A stretch of 64,000 nt of DNA, from contig JADJBS010000002.1 in the NCBI GenBank assembly GCA_016703665.1, positions 62,001 through 126,000 of the forward strand. Reading direction: 5' to 3'. This stretch comes from Candidatus Defluviibacillus avedoerensis. GTDB taxonomy: Bacteria; Pseudomonadota; Gammaproteobacteria; Burkholderiales; Burkholderiaceae_C. The number at the start of each line of letters is the position of its first letter. Position 1 is the first letter of the stretch. This document shows, in pieces, positions 18,408 through 27,485 of this stretch. The notes under the pieces are model-generated. The model worked only from the letters and a program-made list of their open reading frames with translations. It did no database searches and had not been told where the DNA came from. A program made the translations under genes and the position numbers.

Positions 18408-19319
18408 TCAGATGCTGCTGCACATTTGAACAATGTGCTCGATCTGCCGTGCAATGGAGGTGGGCACTTGCTGCGTTCCGTTCAGGGCGCCCTGGATATA
18501 GCGGACGGTGGTGTCCACATCCACGTCAGCCGGCAGTTCGACTGTGGTGGGCAAGGGGCCATGCTTCAGACTTTCCAGCGCCTGCTGCTCACCGCGGATA
18601 AAACCTGCCATGGCTGGCATGCGACGGGGGTCGGCCACGCTTTCGCCTTCAGTGCCACGCAATAGCATGGTGTTGGTACCTGTCAATGCCAGGGTTTTGG
18701 CCATGCTGATGGCGTATTCGGGATGGGTGTAGCTGGCAAGTACCAGGCTAGGGCCTTCGCAGGGGTTCATCAGTTTGACGATGCTGTGGGCGCTGTTGCG
18801 CAGGCCGATGGTTCGGCGCACCTCTAAGAGTCGGGTGATACCGGGGCAAATCAACTCAGTGCCAGCAAAAACAAGTTCGCCATTTGCTATTGGCTTGATA
18901 GCGCTTAATTCAGCTATACCAAGCGGAGAGAGTAGATCCTGCACATGAATCCGTCCACTCTCAGTGACCGTGCCATGGATCAGCACCGGAAACCCCTCGC
19001 GCGACAGCAGCAAGGCCAGCAAAGGTGTCAGCACGGGCAGTTTGCGAGCGCCGTTGTAGCTTGGTAAAACAATCACAGGGCGTTGGCCAGGCAGGGTGGG
19101 GAAGAGGGTAGACAACTCCCGCGTGGCATCAAGAAATCCGGCGGTTTCTTCGGGTGACTCGCCTTTGATGCGCATTGCAATACAGAACGCGCCGACCTCC
19201 AGTTCACTGACGTCGCCCTCCAGCAGCTGCGTGAAAAGATCGGCGGCCTGCTCGCGTTCCAGCGAGCGCGCACCTTTGCGGCCGCGGCCAATTTCTTTGA
19301 GGTAGTAACTGATGCTCAT
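18408..19319 (-). CDS. ybiB: YbiB-type (TrpD2) nucleic-acid-binding glycosyltransferase-fold protein
   Basis: About 303 residues from ATG 19319 (MSISYYLKEIGRG). It has the helical N-terminal domain of anthranilate phosphoribosyltransferase (QAADLFTQLLEGDVSELEVGAFCIAMRIKGES) and the glycosyltransferase-fold core with YNGARKLPVLTPLLALLL. The TrpD phosphoribosyl-pyrophosphate residues are altered, and the YbiB family is known to bind DNA. Convergent with the upstream Bug gene and divergent from dnaX. Confidence 0.85.
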   Translation of the reverse strand: MSISYYLKEIGRGRKGARSLEREQAADLFTQLLEGDVSELEVGAFCIAMRIKGESPEETAGFLDATRELSTLFPTLPGQRPVIVLPSYNGARKLPVLTPLLALLLSREGFPVLIHGTVTESGRIHVQDLLSPLGIAELSAIKPIANGELVFAGTELICPGITRLLEVRRTIGLRNSAHSIVKLMNPCEGPSLVLASYTHPEYAISMAKTLALTGTNTMLLRGTEGESVADPRRMPAMAGFIRGEQQALESLKHGPLPTTVELPADVDVDTTVRYIQGALNGTQQVPTSIARQIEHIVQMCSSI

Positions 19320-19480
19320 GCGTGCATTGTGAGTGAGTTGGTGCTTCGATGAGGATTCGGACCAAAAACCCCCTGGGTCTAAAAGGTTTGAATTGCCAGT
19401 GTGTAGAGATTTGGGCATTAAATGCTTGGCCTGCAATGCGGGAGCAGGGTCACACTGTCTTTGGCCCGTAAAATCTGCGC

Positions 19481-21346
19481 ATGTCTTACCTTGTCCTCGC
19501 CCGCAAATACCGCCCGAAGAATTTTTCGGAGATGGTTGGGCAAGAGCATGTGGTGCAAGCCTTGAGCAATGCGTTAACGCAACAACGCCTGCACCATGCC
19601 TACCTGTTCACAGGGACGCGAGGCGTGGGCAAGACCACGGTGTCGCGCATTCTGGCCAAGTCACTGAACTGCCAGGGCGTGGACGGCACGGGCGGTATCA
19701 CGGCCGCGCCTTGCGGTGTGTGCCAAGCATGTACCGACATTGATTCTGGCCGCTTTGTGGACTACACCGAGCTGGATGCTGCTTCCAACCGGGGTGTAGA
19801 CGAGGTTCAGTCCCTGCTGGAGCAGGCGGTGTACAAACCAGTGCAGGGGCGCTTTAAGGTCTTCATGATCGACGAAGTGCACATGCTCACCAACACGGCC
19901 TTCAACGCCATGTTGAAGACGCTGGAAGAGCCCCCGGAGTATTTGAAGTTTGTGCTGGCCACGACGGACCCCCAAAAGGTGCCGGTGACGGTGCTGAGCC
20001 GCTGCCTGCAGTTTAATCTGCGACCCATGGCGCCAGAGACAGTGCTGGAGCACTTGGTGCATGTGCTTAGTGCCGAAGGCGTAACCGCCGATGAAGGCGC
20101 CTTGCGCTTGCTTGCGCGTGCGGCACGAGGCTCCATGCGCGATGCCTTGAGCCTGACCGACCAAGCCATCGCTTTTGGTTCTGGTCAGTTGCTGGAAGCA
20201 CCTGTGCGTCAGATGTTGGGTGCGGTGGATCGCTCCTATGTGTTCCGATTGATCGAGGCGCTGGCCCTGGGCGACGGCAAGACAGTGGTGGAAACCAGCG
20301 AAACGCTGCGTCGCAATGGCTTGAATCCAGCATCGACACTGGAAGAAATGACCCAGGTGCTGCAACGCATGGCCGTGTGCCAGGCCGTACCGCAGGCAGC
20401 GGGTGCCGATGCGGTGGACCCCGATGCCGCAGACATTGCGCGCTTAGGCGCACTCATGCCTGCAGACGAAACCCAGTTACTCTATAGCCTGTGCTTACAC
20501 GGTCGGGGTGAGTTGGGTCTGGCGCCAGATGAATATGCCGCGCTGACCATGGTGCTGCTGCGCTTGTTGGCTTTCAAGCCTGCTGGCGCCATGGCCGCGC
20601 ACAGCCCGGGCACTTTGGCTGAAAAAAAAACTCTGAAACAGACCGTTGAGGCCGCCGCTGGGGTGCCTGCGGTCGTTGTGAAGGCGGCTGCCCAGCCGGC
20701 CCCTCGGCCCGACCAAGCCAACCCAGCGCTTGCTGTGGTTCCTGCCGCAGTGCAACCCCTGCCTGTGGCGCCTGGTCATGCGCCCATGCGCTCGTTGCCA
20801 GTGGTGAACTCGATGCCTGATCGGCCTTTACGGCAGGTTACACAAGAAAATGATGCTTCAAAAATCATAGCGGTTCCGGTTCGGCAAGCACCCGCTGCCA
20901 GTGCCCGAGCCGAACCGCTGAGACCAGAGCTTGCGGGCACAGTGCAACCGCCAGTGACCACGGCAGAGGGGGATTTCTGGTTTGAAGCCGTTCAGGCCAT
21001 GGTGTCCAGTGAGGCCATCACTGCCCTGGTACGTGAACTGGCACTTCAATCACAATTGATTGGCCGTGACACCGGCCATTGGCTGCTGCGCATTGAGCGT
21101 GAATCGCTCAACCAATCTGCCGCGCGTGATCGCCTGCAAGCTGCGCTGGCGACACTTGGGCATGAGGTGGCTTTGGGGGTGGAAATCGGGCGCGTCACGG
21201 ACAGCCCGGCCAAGCGCCTGGCCTATGCCCAGGCCGAAAAGCAGTTGCATGCCGAGAATCTGATCTTCAATGACCCCTTTGTGCAGAGCATGATGCGGGA
21301 TTTTGGGGCGAAAATCGTGCCCGGCAGCATCAAGCCCGCTGCCTAA
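19481..21346 (+). CDS. dnaX: DNA polymerase III subunit tau/gamma
   Basis: 621 residues. Clamp-loader ATPase: RKYRPKNFSEMVGQEHV, Walker A GTRGVGKTT, a zinc module with cysteines in LNCQ...APCGVCQAC, Walker B MIDEVHML, sensor TTDPQKVPVTVLSRC. Domains I-III end near residue 370, followed by a Pro/Ala-rich linker and the tau-specific C-terminal polymerase-binding domain. An A9 run at 20622-20630 in the linker is a probable slippage site for the short gamma form. Followed by ebfC and recR as in most bacteria. Confidence 0.96.
   Translation: MSYLVLARKYRPKNFSEMVGQEHVVQALSNALTQQRLHHAYLFTGTRGVGKTTVSRILAKSLNCQGVDGTGGITAAPCGVCQACTDIDSGRFVDYTELDAASNRGVDEVQSLLEQAVYKPVQGRFKVFMIDEVHMLTNTAFNAMLKTLEEPPEYLKFVLATTDPQKVPVTVLSRCLQFNLRPMAPETVLEHLVHVLSAEGVTADEGALRLLARAARGSMRDALSLTDQAIAFGSGQLLEAPVRQMLGAVDRSYVFRLIEALALGDGKTVVETSETLRRNGLNPASTLEEMTQVLQRMAVCQAVPQAAGADAVDPDAADIARLGALMPADETQLLYSLCLHGRGELGLAPDEYAALTMVLLRLLAFKPAGAMAAHSPGTLAEKKTLKQTVEAAAGVPAVVVKAAAQPAPRPDQANPALAVVPAAVQPLPVAPGHAPMRSLPVVNSMPDRPLRQVTQENDASKIIAVPVRQAPAASARAEPLRPELAGTVQPPVTTAEGDFWFEAVQAMVSSEAITALVRELALQSQLIGRDTGHWLLRIERESLNQSAARDRLQAALATLGHEVALGVEIGRVTDSPAKRLAYAQAEKQLHAENLIFNDPFVQSMMRDFGAKIVPGSIKPAA
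20622..20630 (+). other. A9 slippage site in dnaX (gamma/tau switch)
   Basis: Nine A residues in GCT GAA AAA AAA ACT. A -1 shift reads NSETDR then stop, and a +1 shift reads L then stop, so any slip gives a product of about 385 residues ending right after the ATPase and lid domains, as expected for gamma. Confidence 0.6.
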
Positions 21347-21373
21347 TTTTTTAGTCTGTCATTAAAGGAAACC

Positions 21374-21706
21374 ATGTTCAATAAAGGACAACTCGCCGGC
21401 CTCATGAAACAGGCCCAAGCGATGCAGGACAACCTGAAAAAAGCGCAAGACGAACTCGGCAACATTGAGGTCGAAGGAGAGTCTGGCGCTGGTCTGGTCA
21501 AGGTCGTCATGACTTGCAAGCACGATGTCAAGCGCGTCACCATTGATCCCAGCCTGCTGGCTGACGACAAGGAAATGCTGGAGGATCTGGTAGCCGCAGC
21601 CTTCAATGCGGCCGTGCGCAAGGCAGAAGATACCAGCCAGGAAAAAATGGGCAAGCTCACCGCAGGCATGCCTGGCCTGCCGGGCGGGATGAAGCTCCCG
21701 TTCTGA
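21374..21706 (+). CDS. ebfC: YbaB/EbfC nucleoid-associated protein
   Basis: 110 residues with MFNKGQLAGLMKQAQAMQ, VEGESGAGLVKVVMTCKHDVKRVTIDPSL and a C-terminal GMPGLPGG tail, all typical of the YbaB/EbfC family. A dimeric DNA-binding protein found almost always between dnaX and recR, as here. AAAGGAAACC ribosome site. Confidence 0.95.
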   Translation: MFNKGQLAGLMKQAQAMQDNLKKAQDELGNIEVEGESGAGLVKVVMTCKHDVKRVTIDPSLLADDKEMLEDLVAAAFNAAVRKAEDTSQEKMGKLTAGMPGLPGGMKLPF

Positions 21707-21723
21707 AGCCGTTCATGCACTGA

Positions 21724-22323
21724 TTGCAGGCATTGGCGCAAAGTAACGCACTGGAGGCGCTGGTTCAGGCGCTGAGACACTTGCCAGGGGTCGGTGTCAA
21801 GTCTGCATCGCGCATGGCATTTCACTTGCTGCAGCACGATCGTGCGGGTGCTCAGGCCTTGTCGCAAGCCCTGAGCGTGGCGGCAGAGCAGGTACATCAT
21901 TGCAGGCTTTGTCACACGTTCACGGAGAATGCTGTTTGCAGCACCTGCCTGGATTCGACGCGTGAGCTGGGCAAATTGTGTGTAGTGGAAACCCCTGCAG
22001 ACCAGTCTGCTATCGAGCGAACCTCAGCTTACCGAGGTCTGTATTTCGTGCTGATGGGGCGTTTGAGCCCACTCGATGGCATTGGCCCCAAAGACATCGG
22101 TTTGCAAAAACTGCTTGACAGGGCAAGCGACGGCACCATTCGGGAGGTGATTTTGGCCACTAATTTCACCGCAGAAGGCGAAGCAACAGCTCATGTGATT
22201 GCCCAAACCCTCAAGGCTCGCGGCCTGCATGTGACCCGCTTGGCACGCGGAGTGCCGATTGGGAGCGAACTTGAGTACGTAGACTTGGGCACAATAGCGC
22301 ACGCCATGGTGGACAGGAGATAA
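21724..22323 (+). CDS. recR: Recombination mediator RecR
   Basis: 199 residues. Helix-hairpin-helix (HLPGVGVKSASRMAFHLL), zinc finger CRLCHTFTENAVCSTC and Toprim domain (LCVVETPADQSAIERT...) in the usual order, with RLARGVPIGSELEYVD at the end. Acts with RecF/RecO to load RecA on gapped DNA. The only available start is TTG 21724, 17 bases after ebfC; no strong ribosome site is visible. Confidence 0.95.
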   Translation: MQALAQSNALEALVQALRHLPGVGVKSASRMAFHLLQHDRAGAQALSQALSVAAEQVHHCRLCHTFTENAVCSTCLDSTRELGKLCVVETPADQSAIERTSAYRGLYFVLMGRLSPLDGIGPKDIGLQKLLDRASDGTIREVILATNFTAEGEATAHVIAQTLKARGLHVTRLARGVPIGSELEYVDLGTIAHAMVDRR

Positions 22324-22327
22324 AACC

Positions 22328-22741
22328 TTGATAGCAACCCATTTCACAGTCGCTTACTGGTGCGTGCTGATTGCTTCGATGCTTCCCTATCTTTGCGCAG
22401 GCATTGCCAAATGGGGGACTTTCCGGGTGCCCCGTAGTCAGGGAGGTTATGACAACCACAATCCGCGCGCATGGCTGGCGGGTCAGAGCGATTGGCGTGC
22501 CCGAGCCAACGCGGCGCAATCCAACAGCTTTGAAGGCCTGCCATTTTTCATTGGCGCCGTTGTTATTGCCCATCAACTGGGTGCGTCGCAAGCCATGACC
22601 GATATCTTGGCATTTGCCTATGTGTTTATTCGCATCGTTTACATCATGACCTATGTGGCTGATGCTGCGACCGTACGCAGTGTGATGTGGGCTTTGGGTA
22701 TTGCTGTCAACGCCGGTATTCTGTTCGTGGGGTTTCGCTGA
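22328..22741 (+). CDS. MAPEG family membrane protein
   Basis: 137 residues with four hydrophobic helices. The pattern NPRAWLAGQSDWRARANAAQSNSFEGLPFFIGAVV matches the conserved (R/N)A..N..E..P segment of MAPEG proteins, glutathione-dependent membrane enzymes or relatives. The bacterial role is unknown. Starts at TTG 22328, four bases after recR, in a likely operon with it. Confidence 0.85.
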   Translation: MIATHFTVAYWCVLIASMLPYLCAGIAKWGTFRVPRSQGGYDNHNPRAWLAGQSDWRARANAAQSNSFEGLPFFIGAVVIAHQLGASQAMTDILAFAYVFIRIVYIMTYVADAATVRSVMWALGIAVNAGILFVGFR

Positions 22742-22839
22742 TCAGATCGTGAGGCAGGCTGGGTAGTTTCCCGAGAGGGATAAACCCGCAGGGGGATGTT
22801 CCCGATGCGTGAAGCGTCAGCATTACCTATGCTTGGTCC

Positions 22840-23934
22840 ATGCCCCCGACTGAGATCCCGCCCTGTTTTTCCGCGCTTTCCCGCAGAAGGCTACTCGGTG
22901 TACCCGTGTCGGTTGCCTTGTCAGCCCTGGGTGGCGCGGGGCTCATCGCGACTGCCAAGGCAGAAATACGCAAACCCGAAAAATCAGAGTTGACGTTAGC
23001 CGTCAGTGGCAAGTCTGCATTGCAGTACCTTCCGTTGACCATTGCCGAGCAGTTTGCCTGGTTCAAAGCCGAAGGACTCGATCTTGATGTCATCGACATG
23101 GCTAGCAACTCCCGCACCTGGCAAGCCATAGCCAGCGGTTCAGCCGACATGGTTTGTGGCTCGTATGACCAGGTTTTAAACCTTCAGTCGCGCAGCCAAA
23201 GTGCCCAGTCGTTTGTGATGATGGGGCTCGCTCCACAGATTGCCTTTGGTTATTCTGTGCGCAACATGCCGGGTAGCCCTCAACTGTCTGATCTGCGCGG
23301 AAAAAAAATTGGCGTCACGGCCCCCGGCACCCCGTCCCACATGGTCGCCAGTCACATTGTCTCCCGTGCGGGTCTGGCCCAGTCCGATGTCAGTTATGTC
23401 AGTGTTGGCAGCTCGGCGGGGGCCATGGCAGCCCTGCGCAGCGGACAGATTGATGCACTGTGCAATGGCGACCCGGTGATGACCAGCCTGACCCAACGGG
23501 GCGAGGTGCAGATTGCGGTGGATGTGCGCACTGTGCAAGGAACGGCGGATATTTTTGGTGGGCCGTTGCCCACTGCATGTGTGAGCGCTTCACTTGACTT
23601 TGTATTGAAACATCCGCAAACCATTCAAGCCATGACCAATGCCATCGTTCGTGCACTGAGGTGGCTACAAACATGTGGTCCCAGTGATTTGCTGAAGGTG
23701 GTACCCGAGTCCTATTTGCTGGGGGACCGCAGCCTTTACCTGAACGCCTTCAACCAGATGCGTGAGGCGATCTCGCGAGACGGCGTCATGCCAGAGGAGG
23801 GACCGCGTACGGCACTCAAAGCGCTGCTCCGTTTTGATGCCACCCTGCTGAAACCAGGCCAGCTGGATCTGGCCAAAAGCTATACCAATGACTACGCCCG
23901 GCGCGCGATCAGCTTGATGAAGCACTCAGGTTGA
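22840..23934 (+). CDS. ABC transporter substrate-binding protein (NitT/TauT/SsuA-like)
   Basis: 364 residues. Probable Tat signal with SRRRLLG and a hydrophobic stretch to TAKA. The mature part has LTLAVSGKSALQYLPLTIAEQFAWFKAEGLDLDV, then GSYDQVLNLQ, LRGKKIGVTAPGTPSHM and AGAMAALRSGQIDAL, as in NMT1/THI5-like and nitrate/sulfonate/taurine binding proteins. No permease or ATPase gene is adjacent, so its transporter lies elsewhere. Ligand unknown. Confidence 0.85.
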   Translation: MPPTEIPPCFSALSRRRLLGVPVSVALSALGGAGLIATAKAEIRKPEKSELTLAVSGKSALQYLPLTIAEQFAWFKAEGLDLDVIDMASNSRTWQAIASGSADMVCGSYDQVLNLQSRSQSAQSFVMMGLAPQIAFGYSVRNMPGSPQLSDLRGKKIGVTAPGTPSHMVASHIVSRAGLAQSDVSYVSVGSSAGAMAALRSGQIDALCNGDPVMTSLTQRGEVQIAVDVRTVQGTADIFGGPLPTACVSASLDFVLKHPQTIQAMTNAIVRALRWLQTCGPSDLLKVVPESYLLGDRSLYLNAFNQMREAISRDGVMPEEGPRTALKALLRFDATLLKPGQLDLAKSYTNDYARRAISLMKHSG

Positions 23935-23982
23935 CGCAAGGCCGATACCCTCCCGAGGTAGCTCTACCGCCCCCACTCGTGT

Positions 23983-24678
23983 TCAGCGCAGGACGACCTC
24001 AACCCGGCGGTTGCGCGGTTCGGACGTCTCGTCTGGCGTGGGCACCAGAGGGTGACGTTCACCTTCAGATGCGACTTCAATGCCCTTGGGTCTGAGCCCC
24101 GCCGACTTGAGCATCTCTGCAATCTGGCCTGCGCGCTTAAGCCCCAGTGCTTTGTTGGCGATGGCATCCCCTTTGGAATCGGTATGACCGGTGACCGCCA
24201 CTTCGAGGTGAGTAAAATTTTTGGCACGCTCCAGAACTGTACGCAGGGTACGCTGAGAATCCGCATTCAACAGGGCTCGCCCAGGTTCGAAATAAAGCAG
24301 GAATTTTTCTGGCAGGGCGGGCCGCGCCGCCATCACGGCGCCAAAATCGCGCTTGAGTTGGTAGTCTGATACGGCAAACGTTGCCTCACCTCCAAGGCCA
24401 CCGCCTTGCTGAGGCCGAGTCAACTCTTGCGCTGCTGTCTCACCAGACTTCATGCTCACACGGCCAGTGGTGCCATCTGAGTTAGGTAGCAGGACGAGGT
24501 AAGAAGGGGGGACGTCGGGTTTTTCAGCGTGGTCGTAGCGCTGCGGTTTGTAAAAAGTGACATCCGGCGCAGTCCACCGACTGGTCGGTGTGAAGTCTGG
24601 TTCGCTAGGTGCATGCTGACAGCCCAGCAAGAGCGTCATGCTGAGCAGGCAGGCAGGCCAACGGGCGGCGTACATCAT
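23983..24678 (-). CDS. OmpA-family lipoprotein
   Basis: 231 residues. The signal ends in a lipobox (LLLGCQHAP), giving an outer-membrane lipoprotein. The C-terminal half is an OmpA peptidoglycan-binding domain with ADSQRTLRTVLERAKNF, VTGHTDSKGDAIANKALGLKRA and EPRNRRVEVVLR. Its ATG overlaps the stop of the FecR-domain gene (ATGA), so the two are translated together. Probably anchors an envelope complex to peptidoglycan. Confidence 0.9.
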   Translation of the reverse strand: MMYAARWPACLLSMTLLLGCQHAPSEPDFTPTSRWTAPDVTFYKPQRYDHAEKPDVPPSYLVLLPNSDGTTGRVSMKSGETAAQELTRPQQGGGLGGEATFAVSDYQLKRDFGAVMAARPALPEKFLLYFEPGRALLNADSQRTLRTVLERAKNFTHLEVAVTGHTDSKGDAIANKALGLKRAGQIAEMLKSAGLRPKGIEVASEGERHPLVPTPDETSEPRNRRVEVVLR

Positions 24679-25154
24679 GATGGGTCAACCCTGACAACAA
24701 ATTGAGTACCACGCACGCCAATGACTGCTGTGGGCGTGTTCACGCTGACACCATCAGGCTTAAGCTTGGCAATCAGCCCGGAAACATAGTTGAGCGTGCC
24801 TCGCGCCATGGTGGCAACCAGCCCAACGCTGCCTTCATTGGGCGAAAAAAGGTACTGGTCAATCCCCAGGTGCGAATCTGGTCCAAGCGAGATCACTGTT
24901 TGATCGCGAAAGGTCACCCCAATGGTGCTGTTGTGCCCAGTGACCAATTGACTGCGAAGAAACACGGGGGAGCCAACCTGGGCGACAAAACGCTGACCGT
25001 TGTAATCAATGAACGCGAAGCCCGACACTGTTTTCACCACCCCCGACGCCTGTTCTGTGGTTTGGGCTTGCGCTGCGGTATAGATCAAAGCCAAAAGACA
25101 GCAGGCCAGCCACTTGATCAGGTGGCTTTGGGCTGGTCGATACATGGGTGGCAT
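24675..25154 (-). CDS. FecR-domain periplasmic protein
   Basis: 159 residues: a signal peptide (LLALIYTAAQAQT) followed by a FecR domain with the core pattern RSQLVTGHNSTIGVTFRDQTVISLGPDSHLGIDQYLF and the ending VNTPTAVIGVRGTQFVV. No membrane anchor or sigma-interaction region is visible, so this is the exported stand-alone type rather than an iron-sensing anti-sigma factor. Paired with the OmpA lipoprotein downstream and preceded by mltD on the same strand. Confidence 0.85.
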   Translation of the reverse strand: MPPMYRPAQSHLIKWLACCLLALIYTAAQAQTTEQASGVVKTVSGFAFIDYNGQRFVAQVGSPVFLRSQLVTGHNSTIGVTFRDQTVISLGPDSHLGIDQYLFSPNEGSVGLVATMARGTLNYVSGLIAKLKPDGVSVNTPTAVIGVRGTQFVVRVDPS

Positions 25155-25187
25155 GGCTTTGTTGCTCAGTGTCAGTATTTCGATAGC

Positions 25188-26694
25188 TTAGCGTTTTGCG
25201 ATGTTGACTTTGGCAACAGGGGCAGACTTTGTGGGCGGTTTCTTGGCGATTTGTGACGCATTTGCACCAGGCTTGGTTTTTGCTCGGGCCGGAAGAAACA
25301 AAACCACCTGCTGACCAGGCTTGAAGCTGGCAGCGGCAGTGGTCTTGTTCCATTCAGCCACGATATTGGGACTGATTTTGTATCGTTTGGCAACGCTGGC
25401 CACGGTCTCACCCTTGCCTGCCTTGATCTGGGTCTTGTGCAGGATGATTTCGGGCGTCAGGCTCAACTGGGCGTTGTCTGCTACCTGGTGGCTGACATCG
25501 CTACCTTGTGCTGGTCACGCGGCACCATCAAGGTTGAGCCCACTTTGACCAGCATCTTGGGTGGGATGTGGTTTACGCTGCGTAAATCGATTTCTTTCAT
25601 GCCGACAAGCTTGGCGGCCTCCGCTGGTGTCATGGTCTTAGGCGCAACCCATGCCGTCCAAGTGGCTAGCTGGCCGCTGGTCTTGTAGGATGCCATGCCC
25701 ATTTCAAAAATGGTGGCGTTGTCCCAAGGCAGCAGTATTTGCGGTGTGCCGGACGCCAGTATCACGGGCTTGTTTGCAGACGGGTTCAATGCCTTGAAAT
25801 CTTCAAGTTTCACGTTCGCCAGTTTGGCTGCCAAGCTGACATCAATGTCGCGGGTGATCGGTACTTGCTGAAAGTACGGGTGGTTTGGGATGTCTGGCAA
25901 TCGGGCATTGAGCTTGTCGGGGTTCGCCACAATGTTCTTGACAGCTTGCAGTTTGGGTATGTAGAACCGCGTCTCGGCGGGCATGTTCAGATCGGTGTAC
26001 CCGGTGGGTAGGCTGGCCTTTTATTTTTGGCAATGGCCCGTGACACACTGCCTTCGCCCCAGTTGTAGGCAGCCAGCGCCAGGTGCCAGTCGCCAAACAT
26101 GCCATGCAGTTTTTGCAGGTAGTCAAGCGCTGCGCGGGTCGACGCAAGTACATCACGCCGGTCGTCGTGAAACATGTTCTGCTTCAAGGCGAAGTGTTTG
26201 CCCGTGCTGGGAATGAATTGCCACATACCCGCCGCCTTGGCGCTGGAGACGGCTTGAGGATTGAATGCGCTTTCGATGAAAGGCAGGAGCGCCAGTTCAG
26301 TGGGCATGTTGCGCCGCTCCAACTCTTCAACAATGTGAAAGATGTATTTGCTGGATCGTTCCGACATGCGCGTGATGTATTCGGGCCTGGCGGTGTACCA
26401 CTGCTCCCGATCGCGGACCAGGTCACTCTCAAGATCCGGGATGGCAAAGCCGCGGCGAATGCGTTCCCAAAGATCACGCGGCGGCGCCAATTCCTTGACC
26501 GGTTGGCTGCTTGCCGCACCCGATGCCAAGGGCAAAAGCGGTCCGGCAGGGGCAGAAGCAATGCCAGCAGGCTTGCTTGCCGATGCTTCTGTGGGCTCAG
26601 TACTGATTGGCTCAACCGAAGTCGGTATGGGCGTCGTGGCGCAAGCGGCAACCAGCAGCAGCACGGCTACGCTGGCAAAGTGTTTGAATTTCAT
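25188..26694 (-). pseudogene. mltD: Membrane-bound lytic transglycosylase D, two frameshifts
   Basis: Lipoprotein-type peptidoglycan lytic transglycosylase. It starts at ATG 26694 with a lipobox (LLLVAACATT); the SLT domain shows the catalytic Glu in ALLPFIESAFNPQAVS, AAGMWQFIPSTG and LALAAYNWGEGSV. After KNK the frame breaks at the A4 run (26019-26022); adding one A continues into KASLPTGYTDLNMPAETRF and the middle domain. A second break near 25499-25502 is likewise repaired by one base and continues into a C-terminal LysM domain. Both parts are otherwise intact, so sequencing error is likelier than decay. Its ATG overlaps the gloB stop (ATGA). Confidence 0.88.
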
Positions 26695-27485
26695 TTGAAT
26701 TGGTTTTTCCACTCGCGGATGGCCGCAAAAACCTCGGAATCGCTATGTTCAGCAGTGCACAAAGAAGGTTGAAACGCCTGTGCAGCCTGAACAACACTGT
26801 CGCAACGGGAGCGCAGGAAGGGGTTGATTTTCAACTCAAGTGCCAAATCGGCAGGTAGGGTGGGCAGGCCTCGTGCCCGCAGGCCTTCGCAATGGCCCGC
26901 ATACGCCTTCAGATCGGCGTTGTCAGGCTCTACCGCACAGGCAAACCGCAGGTTGCTCAGGGTGTACTCGTGCGCGCAACATACCTGGGTATTGCCAGGT
27001 AAAGCAGCCAGCTTGTCAAGAGAGGCCAGCATCTGCGCAGGTGTTCCCTCAAACAAGCGCCCACACCCACCAGAAAACAAAGTGTCACCACAAAACAGCA
27101 CGGGCGAGGGCATAGCCCCCAGCCCTGCATCAGGAGAAAAATAGGCGATGTGACCCGCTGTGTGACCAGGCACATCCATCACATGCCAGGTGCGTCCCAG
27201 CGCTTGCACCGCATCGCCCTGAACCAGGCGTGTCAGGGGCTCGGGCATTTTCTCTGACGCAGGGCCGCAAACCTGGGCGCCAGTGGCCTTTGCCAGTTCC
27301 GCTACACCGCCCACATGATCCCCGTGGTGATGGGTGACTAGAATTGACGCCAGTTGCAGGCCCAATTGCTGCAGGGCAACGAATACTGGCTGGGCTTCAC
27401 CCGGATCGACCACCAGGGCACGAACGTTGTCATGCAACAACCAGATGTAGTTGTCATTGAATGCGGGCAGTGGAATCAGTTTCAT
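26691..27485 (-). CDS. gloB: Hydroxyacylglutathione hydrolase (glyoxalase II)
   Basis: 264 residues. Metallo-beta-lactamase fold with THHHGDHVGG near residue 52, VPGHTAGHI, FCGDTLFSGGCGRLFEG and CAHEYTLSNLRFA, all glyoxalase II signatures. Hydrolyses S-lactoylglutathione to D-lactate. Divergent from the methyltransferase: both start codons sit on one CATG at 27483-27486. Downstream on the same strand are mltD, fecR-domain and ompA genes. Confidence 0.95.
   Translation of the reverse strand: MKLIPLPAFNDNYIWLLHDNVRALVVDPGEAQPVFVALQQLGLQLASILVTHHHGDHVGGVAELAKATGAQVCGPASEKMPEPLTRLVQGDAVQALGRTWHVMDVPGHTAGHIAYFSPDAGLGAMPSPVLFCGDTLFSGGCGRLFEGTPAQMLASLDKLAALPGNTQVCCAHEYTLSNLRFACAVEPDNADLKAYAGHCEGLRARGLPTLPADLALELKINPFLRSRCDSVVQAAQAFQPSLCTAEHSDSEVFAAIREWKNQFK

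Noticed and set aside
19320..19480. SRP (4.5S) RNA gene upstream of dnaX
   Set aside because: ffs is often near dnaX, but the conserved GGAA/AGCA apical hairpin sequence is absent here.
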